From Varroa destructor (lineage: Eukaryota; Arthropoda; Arachnida; Mesostigmata; Varroidae), in the NCBI RefSeq assembly GCF_002443255.2, contig NW_019211457.1, positions 35,966,105 to 36,030,104 on the forward strand: a stretch of 64,000 bases of DNA, written 5' to 3'. Under the pieces are notes generated by a model. That model ran no database searches, had not been told where the DNA came from, and saw only the letters and a list, made by a program, of their open reading frames with translations. The translations under genes and the position numbers were made by a program. This document shows positions 35,701 to 47,493 of this stretch, piece by piece; positions within the stretch are counted from its first letter, which is position 1; every line of letters starts with the position of its first letter.

Positions 35701-37889
35701 GTAATTGTGCAGTGTGGTGGCCGCTGACACTGTGGCCTATCGCAACTGGCCTACGACACTGTCGCCATTGTCGTTCAAGACGCCAAATAACCTTCCCCCA
35801 CCCGCGGTGTAACCGACCGTCTAAGACGAAACCTAGAAGAAAGAGAAAAAGACACAAGAATTCGAAGAACAGCACTAGCGCAGGGTAACGACGCGATGAA
35901 GAAGCCGAACAAGAAACAGAAAGCGGAGTCTACGTCCATGAGGGACAAGAGGGATCACGTAGAAAAGGAGCATGAATCGGACGAAGGATAATGCTGATCT
36001 AAACATGCCACCGAACCAGCGATTTACAATGTGTTAATACGCCCAGCAGCTCTGCCTGAAGACCAATGGGGTACTGCCAGCGATGGCTAAAAGGTAGCTA
36101 GCAACTGACTGGTTCGTTGTCAGGCAAGTTAGCAAAGGCTCAGTTGTTGCTCGGCCAGCCGAGCACTGGCGGAACCGGTCAGGCCAATGCTAAATGAGCC
36201 TTGAAACAATATTGGATTTATGTCCCACCCGCCACCCCCCAGCTGTTGGTTAGATCATAGCGTGGCATTGGCTGAGGCGATCTGCTTCATATAAACACGT
36301 AGACTCACGCATACACAGTGAGCCTTCTGGGCCGTGTCTGCCAAAACAAGCCCAACCTGGGTAACCCGTCCTCCAGCAATGGCCACATTGTAACGAGCCC
36401 GTCGTCCGGGCCATCTATACAACGAAATTATATCGCCACACATGGCTAAGCTCATATATATGTAGATGCTTGCGTTCTCGCCACTTTAGTGTGCCACATA
36501 AGCTCGCTTTTACTTTTACCAACAGGCGAATCTCACTTTGCCTGAAGAACGTCCTGTGCAAATTACTGGTTCGCCGGTTTGCGAGTAGCAGTATTTCGAA
36601 GGGTTAGGCACCAGGTAGCGGATTTCGTTGAATCACAGTTTAAACGATCTCTAGCTCGCCAAGAGGTCATTCTTCGCTCTAATTTTACTTTTGTCAGACG
36701 CCTGGTCCAATCATTTTCTATGCTGCTATCGTGATGGCGGATCTATGTCTCTATCACACAGTAGTAGCACAAGGTTTCCTTTACTGCCTTTTTCTCATTC
36801 TCTCACTTGCTGTATTTTTTAATTTACTTATTTTTGAAGTTTTTTTTTCACTTTAATGAAACGCCTTCTGGTCCTGACGTCCACAAGTCTGCTCAAGGAT
36901 AAAAAAAAATAGCGTCATAAATAGGTTCCTGGGAATGCTGTGAAAGATAGGACACTACAAGTTGATAAAAAAAAAATAAAAAGAAAGCATGGAAACCCCA
37001 AAACGTTTTTGCATTTTTCTGCTTTTTTTTGGGTTTTTCTTGCCACCTGAGTAACTTTATTATGACACCAGCAGAACGAAGAGTGATAAAACGCGAGACA
37101 GGGGGATATCGTTGGATGCGATGTGTAAATTAAACAAGTGTGTAGACGCACAACAGAAGAACGGATGCTAGGAAAAGTGTACGCACAAAATCGCTATTTT
37201 CTAGGTAAGATCTGCAGAGAAGCTGACCGACTTGCTGAAGTACACTAGACGGCCGGACCTATGAGTAGATGGAGCACGCTAGATGGACAACAGCCCCTTT
37301 TTCAGGTCTTGTCCTCCGACCACCCCTCTCAATAAACCCTTTTGAATTCCACTATATCTCGTTCGACGTTATTCTCATAGTTTTCAGTACGTAGTATTCG
37401 CTTTGCTAGCATAATGTTTTCAGAGTGTTTTCGGCTTTTTTTCTGAATCGTTTGATTGACACTGGTCTGGCTGCCGTTCTTTCATCGGCCCTGTGGCCTT
37501 AGCGGCATAGTGAAGGCCTGATGTTTGATGCTAACGTACCTTGATACTCGTTATTCAGCCGAAAGACTAAATACATATGGACGTAATTCGTAAATATTAT
37601 AGGTAACCTACAGGATCTATAAGATATTTGTAACAAAGCACCAGCGGTGAAATATATCATGGGCTTGAAGTTTTTTAGAGAATTACTTAGAGAAGGAAAG
37701 TACCGCAACAGAGAGTGTCATTAGAAAAATATATTCTGTCAAATAGAATGAGAGAGAAATCTTACCAGGGTGGTAGAATAACACAACGTCCCAATAGTGA
37801 TTCCCTGTTTTTCAACTACTCACTAATTTATATTAATTGTTGGCAAAATAAATACTGTTAAGTACCATCTGGTAATCTCTGCAACCCGC
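32717..37889. other. Unassigned DNA
   Basis: No gene recognised. Two of the longest open frames of the window lie here: minus 34,172-34,693 (173 codons) and plus 34,795-35,331 (178 codons). Neither contains a motif I recognise. The second includes a poly-T tract read as poly-Phe. A charged frame at 35,791-35,991 is listed separately. Around 35,457-35,483 is an imperfect TTG/TTA trinucleotide repeat. Confidence 0.5.
35791..35991 (+). other. Highly charged open frame, possible exon or chance
   Basis: After a stop at 35,788-35,790 the plus strand stays open for 66 codons to a TAA at 35,989-35,991. The product is rich in Lys, Arg, Glu and Asp; the last 32 codons start at an ATG and read MKKPNKKQKAESTS, then MRDKRDHVEKEHESDEG. 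Such composition is typical of disordered nuclear proteins, but also of any purine-rich strand, and the DNA here is strongly purine-rich. No splice site or partner exon is evident. A minus-strand frame (35,534-35,875) overlaps it partly and looks no better. Confidence 0.2.
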
Positions 37890-38143
37890 TTTCGATGGTG
37901 AAACAGCGTTGATATTTTAGTATCTCCTTGCCACTAACTGCTGCTTACGCCCATAATGCGAGAACCCCTGTTGAGCGCGCTGAAATGTACTTCTCAGAAT
38001 CTATACGTCAAATCAGTGCAAACAATATTACCAGACTATCTATAAAATTACCTTACCTTACGTACGAACATGTCCTCACGTTTACCAAAGCCATCGTTGT
38101 TGACAACTCGTCGCAAAGCTACACCCCCAATGGCTCTTTGTAG
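37890..38143 (+). mobile_element. Possible endonuclease (EEP) scrap of a non-LTR retrotransposon
   Basis: The plus-strand frame from 37,928 reads LTAAYAHNARTPVERAEMYF, then ISANN, and ends DNSSQSYTPNGSL before a stop. The order matches part of the apurinic-type endonuclease domain of LINE-like elements: a strand ending in (V)YAPN, a PxER turn, N-x-N before the GDFN core, then a D-x-SS-x-x-Y-x-x-NGSL turn. The catalytic GDFN itself is replaced by unrelated sequence, so the copy is decayed or the resemblance is chance. A preceding short frame (NSVDILVSP) could be the strand before YAPN after a frameshift. It is the only protein-coding relic I read on the plus strand. Confidence 0.35.
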
Positions 38144-41100
38144 GTAAATTGTTTTTTAATTGCCTTCATAATGTCTAAGTTATATAGCAAATATAGTCTA
38201 AAATATACTATTTTGATAGCATTGATAACGTGGTTTATCGGTTAGAGCAATTTGGCTACAGGGGGACACGTAATATAATTGACATGCGACCGTAGAACCA
38301 ATTATTTTTAACTAATTTTAATCTTCTGATAGCATTTTATCATTTTTTAATCAAGAACTCACTTGAAGCATACAGCTAGCTATCTTATATTGTTAGTGAT
38401 ATTAATTATTATCTTAATAATGAAAATCACTTGCACGTTGAACGTAAACTAAAGGGTCTCGTCGTGTTACCTAGGTTCATCAAACTTTAGAATAGTTTTG
38501 GTAATAAGACGACTTCTAAAAGGCCTCGATGCAATCGAAAAACAAGCTACACGACAGACACCTTATTAAGCCTGCCGCCTTTGCGAGAACCGCATTCATA
38601 CTTTTCCGCGTTTTCCCTAGGCATCTCAAAGAGCTCGAAGGTGCGGAAGAGATTTAATTACGAAAACGTAAAGTAGAACTTAATTGAGAATCTGTTTAGG
38701 AAAAGCCTTTGCACATCGTTGCCCTAACTATTGCTATTTTTTTAGTCCTGTTAGAAATAGCTGGCATATAAACATAGAACCGGCAGCTTCAGCTCGAATG
38801 ATTTAACTAACTTCTTCTAAAGGCTATCGTGTCATGCAGGCGCAGCGTGGAATGGCCAAGTGAAGATGAGTGTACCGGGCATATCGTTTCTTGACTTTTC
38901 TTACACTACTGGTCAATCCAATAGGAAGCTCGCGTGGTCTGACAACCTGCTACTTGAGCTTACCTTGCCCGCATTTTGCATCATAGAGCTCAAGCCCCAC
39001 CCCGGTTCTGGTACTCGTTTCACGGCCACAGCGGTGGTCGGCCATGGCCTCTTCCTGTCCTACCATTCGCTGCTACTGCTACTTTCCCTACTACTGTCTG
39101 TACGAATTCGGCCGAGCTCATAGAGTGCCGTGGCCTCTGTTTCTTCATTTCGGCAGCTAATAAATGTGGCAGAAGTCGACCAAAGGGAAAAGGACTCTCG
39201 ATATGTTTGTGCTATTCAGAAAGCGGACGAGAGTGCGCGAGCGAGAACGAGACGTGTTCTAAGCTGTGCAAACTTTTTATTACGCTTTCAGTAATTCCGC
39301 TTGTCGTCCAACGGCCTGACGCATCTGACAGCATGTCAGTAGTCGTAGTAAAAAGAGAAATACAGCGTTGACTCTACACATATGAATACGTTCCAAGCGA
39401 TATCAATTTGAAGGACAGACTTCCTACCTGTATGTATCTCTATGTTCGTCTGTAAGTACAAGGCAGATCTGATTTATTTCAATAATAATTACATTTATAA
39501 CTTATTTTGGATACGTCAGCCCAGCTACAATCTAGTCAAAGAAATTTTGCTAAGTGCAAATCACTTTATGGTCCGCCAACTTAAAATGGTTTAAAAACAG
39601 TGACGATTTTGTTTGGGTTAAAAAAACAAGACGTGCAGCTTCCTATTTTGAAAATAGCGTAGGAGAATCTGAAAAAACGGTCATAAGCATACTATAATTC
39701 ACACCGTGGTTTAGGATTACTAGTTTACATAAATGAGAGTCTATAAACGCTAATTCGAGACATAGCCTATGTCACACATCTGACTTACGCAAATTGTAAG
39801 ACCAGAAAGAACGAATCGTGCGATATCTTTGTCGTAAGCTTTTAGTTGGCTGATATGAGCTTCCATAATCTACGAAGGCGTTCTATAAGTTCCGATGTCA
39901 TCCTAACCTGCGTCTTAGGTAGAAGATACACGTGTCAATTTACTATTGTTCATAAAGGTCGTCTAAGCGGAAAAAACAACAAGGCAGGATGGTAACTGTG
40001 AGCTTTAACAGAGCAAAGGAGCAATTTACTTAAAGGAGTTTGCTCTCAGCGATTTTCGCCATGGCGCAGTGCTAATGCGTTCGCCTACCAGCCGAAAGGA
40101 CGCTTAATGACAAGGTGGTCGAGATCTGAAACCGAGCGTTGACAAAAAAGTCTAGCCGTTTGAAGCAATGCCTGACTGCAATACTAGACGTAAAATATGC
40201 AGCACTTATTTAATATGTGTTCAACGAGCCGAGGAAAGACGGGCATAAATCAAACTTTGCCTATCAAAAACATTGACCTATTTAAGGTGTTCAGAAGGCT
40301 AATCCTGCTTTCGTTGTAAGCGACAGTACTAGCTTATTAGAACGCTAGAAAAACATGGCGAAGCGTTTTTTTTACGTTCTGCTATCGCGCAGTGCACGGT
40401 TCCAACTTCCAGAATGTCTCAGGCCGGGTAGTTGGCGTAGACAACAAAGAAAAAAGCCCTTCTATTATGCTAGATAGGAACATCAATGAGCAAGGGACGC
40501 CAGCAGATAGTTCATTCGGTACGAATTTCATCGAAACGGTTTGCGACCGTTGATGACGAAATGTACTTACAGGTTACGCATATTCTCAACATGTAAGCAG
40601 ACGCGATGAAAACGGCCAGTATGCGTTCATTAAAATGAACCCTTAGGTGACTTAACGGATGGCAAGCTAAGGTTATAAAGGTTATTTTAAGCAGATGGCG
40701 TATTAGCTTAGCTAGGCGCATTTTTTTCCATGTGTCTGCCAACCTTCCGACTTGCTGTGATTTTCGTTATGGAAAAACCTTAATTAGTATTCGAGTATTT
40801 CTTTTTAGAAGTTAAAAGTTTATCTCCTCACTAAGAGTTTGAATTTTAAAGCTTGAGATATATTTAGATGCCAGCTGGGACGACTATAATTTAGAGTAGC
40901 GTCCCTTTCACCTTTAACGACCATTCCTAACTATATATCGTCACGTTTTAAAAGCGGTCTTACAACGACTAAAGGTAAACCATCCCCGGGGCGATCAAAA
41001 ACAGACGTCACATCATAAAAAAGGTCGACTATTTTAGAAATTCTTATAAACAGTCAAATGAAGTGGCTGAGATTACAGTGGCCCTGGCATGATGGCCGAG

Positions 41101-41459
41101 TGTGGAAAACTTGTATTTAGAAGATAAAAGCATACTGTAGGAAATTAATATATAGTAATTCATGCTCGCATATTTAGTTGTTAGAAGAGTGAATACTCCA
41201 TAATAAAGACAAGTCAGTCGTTTACAGGACGTCAACGGGATCGTTTGTTCGTTTAACGATGAGAAAAGCAAGCCCACCCCAAAAATGGCTATTCTTCATC
41301 CAGCCTATAAGCTTTTTGATGATCTGCAAAAAATGGGAAACCAATAAGACTTGTCTGACTCAGTGCTTCAAATCATGCAACTATAAGAAAAACGACCATG
41401 CTGCCTCATACTTGTAAGTCTAAAAAATGTTGACAATTCCTCTATACCAGTCGTCCCAG
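38144..41459. other. Unassigned DNA with a tRNA-like SINE candidate
   Basis: No gene recognised. 38.85-39.37 kb is G+C-richer and carries overlapping frames without motifs. The only item with structure is the tRNA-like sequence at 40,061-40,127. Confidence 0.5.
40061..40127 (+). repeat. tRNA-derived SINE candidate (copy 1)
   Basis: ATGGCGCAGTGCTAATGCG matches an RNA polymerase III A box (TGGCNNAGTGG type) and is followed by an anticodon-arm-like TTCGCCTACCAGCCGAA, whose outer bases pair. A B-box-like GGTCGAGATCT (consensus GGTTCGANTCC) starts 56 bases after the A box. The acceptor stem does not pair, so this is not a working tRNA gene. Internal pol III promoter elements with an unpaired acceptor are what a decayed tRNA-derived SINE looks like. 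No 3' tail or target duplication was defined. Confidence 0.5.
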
Positions 41460-42121
41460 TTCCCGTTATGCCCTTCGAAGTAATCCCTGCGATATTTAAT
41501 GCACGTATGCCACCGTTCTTTTGCAGTCCATAAAAAGTTTTTGAAGTTAACTATAGGAACCGACCTCAGCTATGTGCTCGTTTTTTTTTTGCATTTTCTC
41601 GATTGCCCTAAAGTTTTTTCTCGATTAGGCGTTTCCTGAACGTCGTGAAGAGAAAAGATCTTAGACGGCAAGATCGGGGGGTGGAGGCAACATAAAGATC
41701 GAGTTTTTTTTTCTGAAAGAAAAAGTGATGCAGGCAGCTATCTGTGAGCTGGTGCATTATCATGCCGAACAAATCATAAATTGTTCTCTAAAAAGTTCAC
41801 GCTTGCTTTGGTGAATAGCGTTACGCAACCGTTTCAGGACCTCTTCGTAATATTTCTTAGTAACAATAGAATAACTCGACTTACCAATTAATTAACTTAA
41901 TTAAAAGAATTAAGCGGGACTTACCAATAATAAAAAAATATTGCAAAAAAAGGCTTGGCTTTTGGCAAGGACAATTCTGAGTTTTCTCTAAAATAGTACT
42001 TAAAGAATGGCATCTCTTTTTCCACATTATACCTGTATAACAACATCAAGATGCGGACGTATTCGAAGAACTTTTTCTCTGAATATAGTAATGTGTTTCT
42101 TGTTATTTGCGCGTCTGCCAT
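41460..42121 (-). mobile_element. Mariner transposase relic D, different subgroup
   Basis: Minus-strand reading through a few frameshifts gives the C-terminal half of a mariner transposase with high clarity. LYRYNVE (about 42,030) may be the Y-x-P/V-E segment after the first catalytic Asp. At about 41,860 it reads VTKKYYEEVLKRLRNAIH. RHDNAPAH (41,767-41,744) keeps the second catalytic Asp. KKNSIFMLPPP leads to DLAV and the FLF(T/P)-x-(F/L)(R/K) block (about 41,690-41,640). The end reads FKNFLW and WHTCIKYRRDYFEGHNG (to about 41,463), the usual WHKCI...GDYFEG terminus. The HDNAPAH and FLF wording marks a subgroup distinct from relics A and B. At least two frameshifts and several stops make it inactive. 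An 11-base direct repeat (41,878-41,888 and 41,918-41,928) brackets extra sequence just upstream of the VTKKYYEEV block. The N-terminal DNA-binding part is not readable with confidence beyond 42.12 kb. Confidence 0.93.
41878..41928. repeat. 11-bp direct repeat inside mariner relic D
   Basis: GACTTACCAAT occurs at 41,878-41,888 and again at 41,918-41,928, with 29 A+T-rich bases between. The repeat lies where the transposase reading should run on continuously, so it looks like a local duplication or an insertion with its target duplication. Confidence 0.8.
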
Positions 42122-44984
42122 TGCTTGACATGCATTCTTCTGGCCTCGAAGTTATCCCTAAATGTGGTTCGAAATGAGACCCAAGGTCACTCTAATCACT
42201 TGGCATATAACGAATCACACGTTCCAATGCTCTGTCTTTCGTAACTTGTGATCGATACTAACCATTCCACCCTAAGGATGTCGGTCTTTTCCTTGCTAAG
42301 GAGATTAATGCTGCAATGACAGCTCTAGTCGCCAAGCCCAAACCAGAGCTGAATGAAAAAATTTAACTGTCATTATTCAATCAGGCTTGTCACCTAATGG
42401 CTTAAAAATTTGCCGAAAGTATCTCGAAATGTAAGGATTAACTTGAAGGGTCTCGAAACGATAAGTTCACCATGAGTTTAACTCCAGAGATTGAACTAAT
42501 CTTGTTAGAAATGTTCCACTCTCACTCCACTAAAAGACACTCTCACTAGGTGGAACGTATATTGAAACACTAGACGACTGGCGATCAGAATGGCAAGACG
42601 AAGTACGGCAACCCAACCAATGTTCTTGCAAGGCCGCCGTATGTATGTTCACACAAACAAAGCCATATTCGACCGATTGTAGGTCCGTAAAAAGACACCA
42701 CTGTAGCTCGACCGGTAAAACCCTTCAATAAGCGAAAAGACGAGACATACGAAAAGCGAAGTTCTCTACTTGTAATTTCTAATAGTCAATGTGGGTGTGA
42801 AATATGGTTAAAATAATAATATTATTTTACATATACAAAACTTGACATTAGACCTTCAACGATGCCTCGGCAAGCCTTCAAGACTAAGCTACCGCATAAA
42901 ACGGAGTTCGGTTCATCAGACCTATTTTCGATTCCAGTGAATGGAATCTGGGCGCGCACATAGTTTTTCTAAAGTATTCACAATAAAAACGAAAGTAATA
43001 GTGAACATTGCTTCTGTTGGAGGCTACTCCGTTGGCGTTAATTGGGATCAAAAAAGCGGCTTACTAACTTTGCTTGGTCGATAATTAACGTGGAATATCA
43101 ATATTAATCCCAAAGCACCCAATGCAAGGGCCAAGTACTTGGCTATCACGAATAATGAAGCCTGAGGTTGCTTCTCCAATACATCAGTGACAAAAAACGA
43201 GTTCATGCAGAATCGTCGTCGCCCTTAAAGGCCACTCATTCTACGTGAATAGCAAAAATTATACTATAAGAAAAACGTGACACAAGATGTGACCGAGTGA
43301 CAACAAGGTAGGTCAAAGCAACTTTAAATCCTTTATACACAGTCATTGAGTTCGCCCAGTAGTCTTGCACTGATTTTTGGCCTCGATTGGCTATTAAGCC
43401 TTTTAAAGAGAATTACCATTATCGTCAGTCAACGATGCTTGTGTCATTTTAGAAGGTATGTGGATATATTCTAGCCAAGTACAGATGCATCAAGCAATCA
43501 GGGGAATGTCCGCCGGCGATGGTTAGACACCAGGGTCAATTTTTATTTCAATGTCAATGGGTAACGGTGGAGCTATCGCATATAGGAACAATACTGTGGA
43601 TGGACATTATTCTAAGGTGTTTTCTAGCATTACGATATTATTTTACGCACCAAAACTCCCTAAGAAGTTTGCGTTGAAGCTTTCATCAAGAGTAATAAAC
43701 AAATTCCTAAAATGAGCATAGTATGATAAATGTTTCCCACTGGATCTCGTGTTCTCCAAGAGCAAATTTTGTTGTGTTTTTGAGGTTAACGCGTATCATG
43801 GATCATCGAATATTGATTATCATATGCACTCCGGAGAAAATTATCGCAACGGCAGCTTCAGCAAGGCTACAACGATAGACCATATTCGTAGCACGACTTT
43901 AGTACAATACTGAATATAGAAAATCATGTAAGCATAAAAAGGTTCATTTTTTTTTTAACTTGCACCAAAAAGCCAACATTTAACGCCAAGAAACGCAGAG
44001 AAAGTGCAACAAGTCGCTGCATCTTGAGCAAATCAAAATTTTAGCTACCTTCCTGGACGAGTCTGAGAGCCACGTCCGGAACATGCCATGAGCGATAACA
44101 CGTCTTCATCTGAAGAAGCTACATGAACGTGCACTTATGACAAAAGCCACGGTGTGATCACTTCTATGCTGTAAAGATAGAGGCATCCGCCAAAGGGCGG
44201 GTGTGACAGCCGGATTTGAATAAAAGCAGTCAGAAGGTAACTTTTAACAACATAACATATCGGCCATAGACCATAGACCTATGGCGAATTTTGCCAAGAA
44301 AAAGTTGGTCGATGAATGTACCCGAATGGATCTTGGGGGGCTTTACTTAGACCCGGCTGGTGCTTGGAGAGAAATTATGAATATTGATCATTAATGCTAG
44401 GATCTATGTACTAATGACAGCGGTACTATAGTCCCCCATGCTTCAGTCGAATAGCTACGGAAGACGTTTGCCGGCTTCAGATAGAGTGCACAAGTCCTTG
44501 CTTCATACAGGCGACAACAACGTACCGTTACAGAGCTCCAGAAGCTTTTGGAAAAGTCAGGAGTGACGTACGAACTACGTGCTCTGTTTCTTTTTGGGAA
44601 TTACTGCAATAAAGCGACATTGGTGGTACGAACAGTAAACATATCAATTAAACACTTGTCGAAATATGAATACAGTCACAGTCGAGATAGTGGGATTGAA
44701 AAATGCTTTTTGCACTCGAACTGGGTCCTTCTGGATGACGTTTGGGAGAAAAATTCGAGATCGAGTAATATAGATTCCTGAATAATCTAAAACTAAGGCA
44801 AGAAACGAGTCGCCCTTATTAAGCGTTTTAACCGTTCTATGTGGAGAAAAACGGTGCTCATACGAGCTTAATCAATAAAATTAGAGAAGAGTTCGTCAAC
44901 AAAAACATTTCTCCATTTAACATAGATATATAATACAAACTAAGTAATGCTGCACCAAACTCAACTTAACGCTTAGGTCTAGAT

Positions 44985-45052
44985 TGAGATTTGAATTAAA
45001 TAAGCAAAAACGTCAGCCGCTTCGGGCGTATGCGCGCTATGGCCTGCGCAAG
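44985..45052 (-). repeat. tRNA-derived SINE candidate (copy 2)
   Basis: On the minus strand TTGCGCAGGCCATAGCGCG (A-box-like, from about 45,051) is followed 54 bases later by AATTCAAATCTC (44,997-44,986), a B box with the C-to-T changes expected of decay. The A-to-B spacing is almost that of the candidate at 40,061-40,127, and the bases after the A box (ACGCC, then GACG) are similar. This suggests two degenerate copies of one family on opposite strands. Without a wider search this is tentative. Confidence 0.4.
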
Positions 45053-47469
45053 CAAAATTTGCCACTCACCCAGAGAGGAGGTGTGGTATATCAAAAGGCC
45101 TTCATCGAGCGTGCGGTGGAAAATCACAGATCAGCTTGAATGATTATGATTAATTTTTTATCGATGTGTATCATATGACCTCAGCTAACTACTTTGATAG
45201 TTGTAAAGGAATAACAAGCAATCGTTGCCCAGCGGTCGCCACACGGCTGCTAAGGAGACAGCACAGGCAAAGATATGTAAAACGGCTACTTGTAAATAAT
45301 ACGGTGCTTAGTAAATTAAAAAACAATCGACAATATGCGTAGAAAAGTAAGGAATAGTATCAGCTAAATGTTATTCGGGACATTCGGTCGAAGTTGTAAT
45401 TCGGACACGTGTTTCATTCGCGTGTACTGAGGTATAATTCACACTCTCAGCAAGGCTTTTCAAGCCGTAGTACTTATAAATGCCACCCTTTCTCTGACTC
45501 TGGTAGTGCGGTGGTACTTATATTAATATCGGATAATACGACTTGATAAAGTTAGAAGAATGCTTTCAACTTACAAGATGTGACAAGCTACGCCTAGCTA
45601 ATTGTTCCAGGAGCGGTGTTACTTTAGAGTATATATTACTTAAATTACGCAGGGAGTCGTCTTGGGATCCGCTTTCATATTCAGATAACCCAATTACCTG
45701 CGCTACGAGGTGCCCACTCTCAAAGATTTTGGGCTACGCGCGAGTTCGGACCCCAGAGTAGCAGGTAACGATGTTACCCTTACACCAACCTTTAGGTGCG
45801 TGTTACTAACCACACAATGCCGTCACGAACGACTACGTTTCACAGGATACGGGCAGGGACAGTTTAAAAAGCGGCTAGCATATCGCAGTATCCAAAGCTA
45901 TCATTCTTTCTCCAGTTCTTAGCAAGAATTTAACGCGTTCCGTTGCTTTATCCCGCGACCATATAGAGCAGGTAAAGATGTGACGATGAAGGAACAGCGG
46001 GGAACTGCAGTTTCTGGTAGTACTCAAAAATAAATGTACAAGAGCTTTAAGAACAATAAAAAAAAACTGTTGGGCGAAACAAGCGCATAGTGTTTAGAGG
46101 CGAAACATAGAACGGAAACTGCTTAAGCTATTGATGGCCGAAAAGTAGTAGAAATCGGAGTTAGATGATATTTAGACTGTAATTATTTGTGCTTTTGTCA
46201 CTAATCAAGGGACAAATGAAACTTTACAATACGTATTTTATTGAAAAGAGCCCTAGCTCAGCTGAAATTGTGTGTATGTATGTATGTTATTGTTGGGCGA
46301 ACGTCTTTAACCGCGCAGTTAATCATCGCACCTCTAGATGGCTACTCAGATTGTAATAATAATAATTTTCTTTTTAGCACTGTTATTTAGCAGTAAGCTT
46401 ACATAATATTGCTACTGGTGGTGGATAACTTCCATTAAAGTTTATTTGGATCGACTGTGTAGTGCAGCTACATACCCGAGAGATAAAAAATGTCAGCCAA
46501 AGTGGAATACACTATTAGCTTGATGCATGCCTATGATCTAGGTCGAATAGCATAGTGAATGAATAATCCTAGTTATTTTCTGCCTAGTCATTACGGTGCA
46601 CTTATGACGCTGAACTTTTTCGAATAAATTTGTCATACCCATCCGTAACATACGCTACCAGAACATTGCTACACCATCCCGCGAGCACATAGGTTGGCGC
46701 AGTACTGAAAGGCTTCTCGATGATAGCTGCCGATGCCCTGATGAAGGATTAATGGTAGTCTGCAAACTTATTTTTTGCGTCTAATCTAATATAGTATGTA
46801 AGTAATGCAGATGTTCCCATTTCTATCAGGACTGATACTATGCATCGGCAAATACTTTTCCCAAACATATTTGAATGACCGTCAACCGTTTCAGCCTCAA
46901 AACAAAGACGACACTAGCCGCCCTGTGCGAACTTATTCGTAATAGATTTGTTTATTTCAGTCTTCGCAGCGAAATGCCTAAGCGTGCACAGGTTGCGCCA
47001 CATGGTGTCTACACCAAGCGGCTGTTAAACTCTGCATCTAAAACCGGTAGCGCCGCCTGGTGACGCTAATGTAAGTTTAAAACGAGGCCGGGTACTTGAG
47101 TTGCCCACCTCACTCGACAGGTGGCACTATCAGGACTGTTCTTGTAAATATGGCCAGTGCAGTTGATGATCCAAAAATGACTTAACAGAATCTACTCCAA
47201 ATGAAGTTCCATAGAATAAATTTAAGAACTCATAAAATCGTGACGACCGGGCCATTTGTGCTTTAATGGCTGCCCGTCAGGCGCACATATTATAATATAT
47301 AAGGACACAACAAATTAACTTGGATTTATTTTTATTTAACTTAAGCTTAGTTGAGTGTATGTGCCTATTTTAATAAGTATACTAGTTCGATATTTACTGT
47401 TCGACCTGTTAAACTTGTGAAACTGAAGAACACATAAGGTGGCCCAGGTCCAACACTGGATGTAGACAT

Positions 47470-47493
47470 ATCTCTTTTTGTGCAAAAAGAGAT
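47470..47493. repeat. Perfect 10-bp hairpin with a 4-base loop
   Basis: ATCTCTTTTT and AAAAAGAGAT flank GTGC. On the minus strand it sits within an open frame of 65 codons that has no recognisable product. Confidence 0.85.

Noticed and set aside
41085..41170. TGGCCGAGTG, like the start of a tRNA-Ser/Leu gene
   Set aside because: Acceptor and anticodon stems do not pair and no convincing B box follows at the right distance.
43341..43440. ALIFGLDWLLSL on the plus strand, like the LG(M/L)DWL motif near the end of Gypsy proteases
   Set aside because: A single short motif with no protease active site before it and no reverse transcriptase after it.
44460..44780. Plus-strand frame with TVTELQKLLEKSGVTYE and NWVLLDDVWEKN, reminiscent of Tc1-type transposases
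   Set aside because: The two pieces are suggestive, but no DDE-type motif follows within the next few hundred bases and the order could not be extended. Too weak to list.
46690..46760. TTGGCGCAGTACTGAAAGG, like a third SINE A box
   Set aside because: No B-box-like word at the 54-56 base spacing seen in the two listed candidates.
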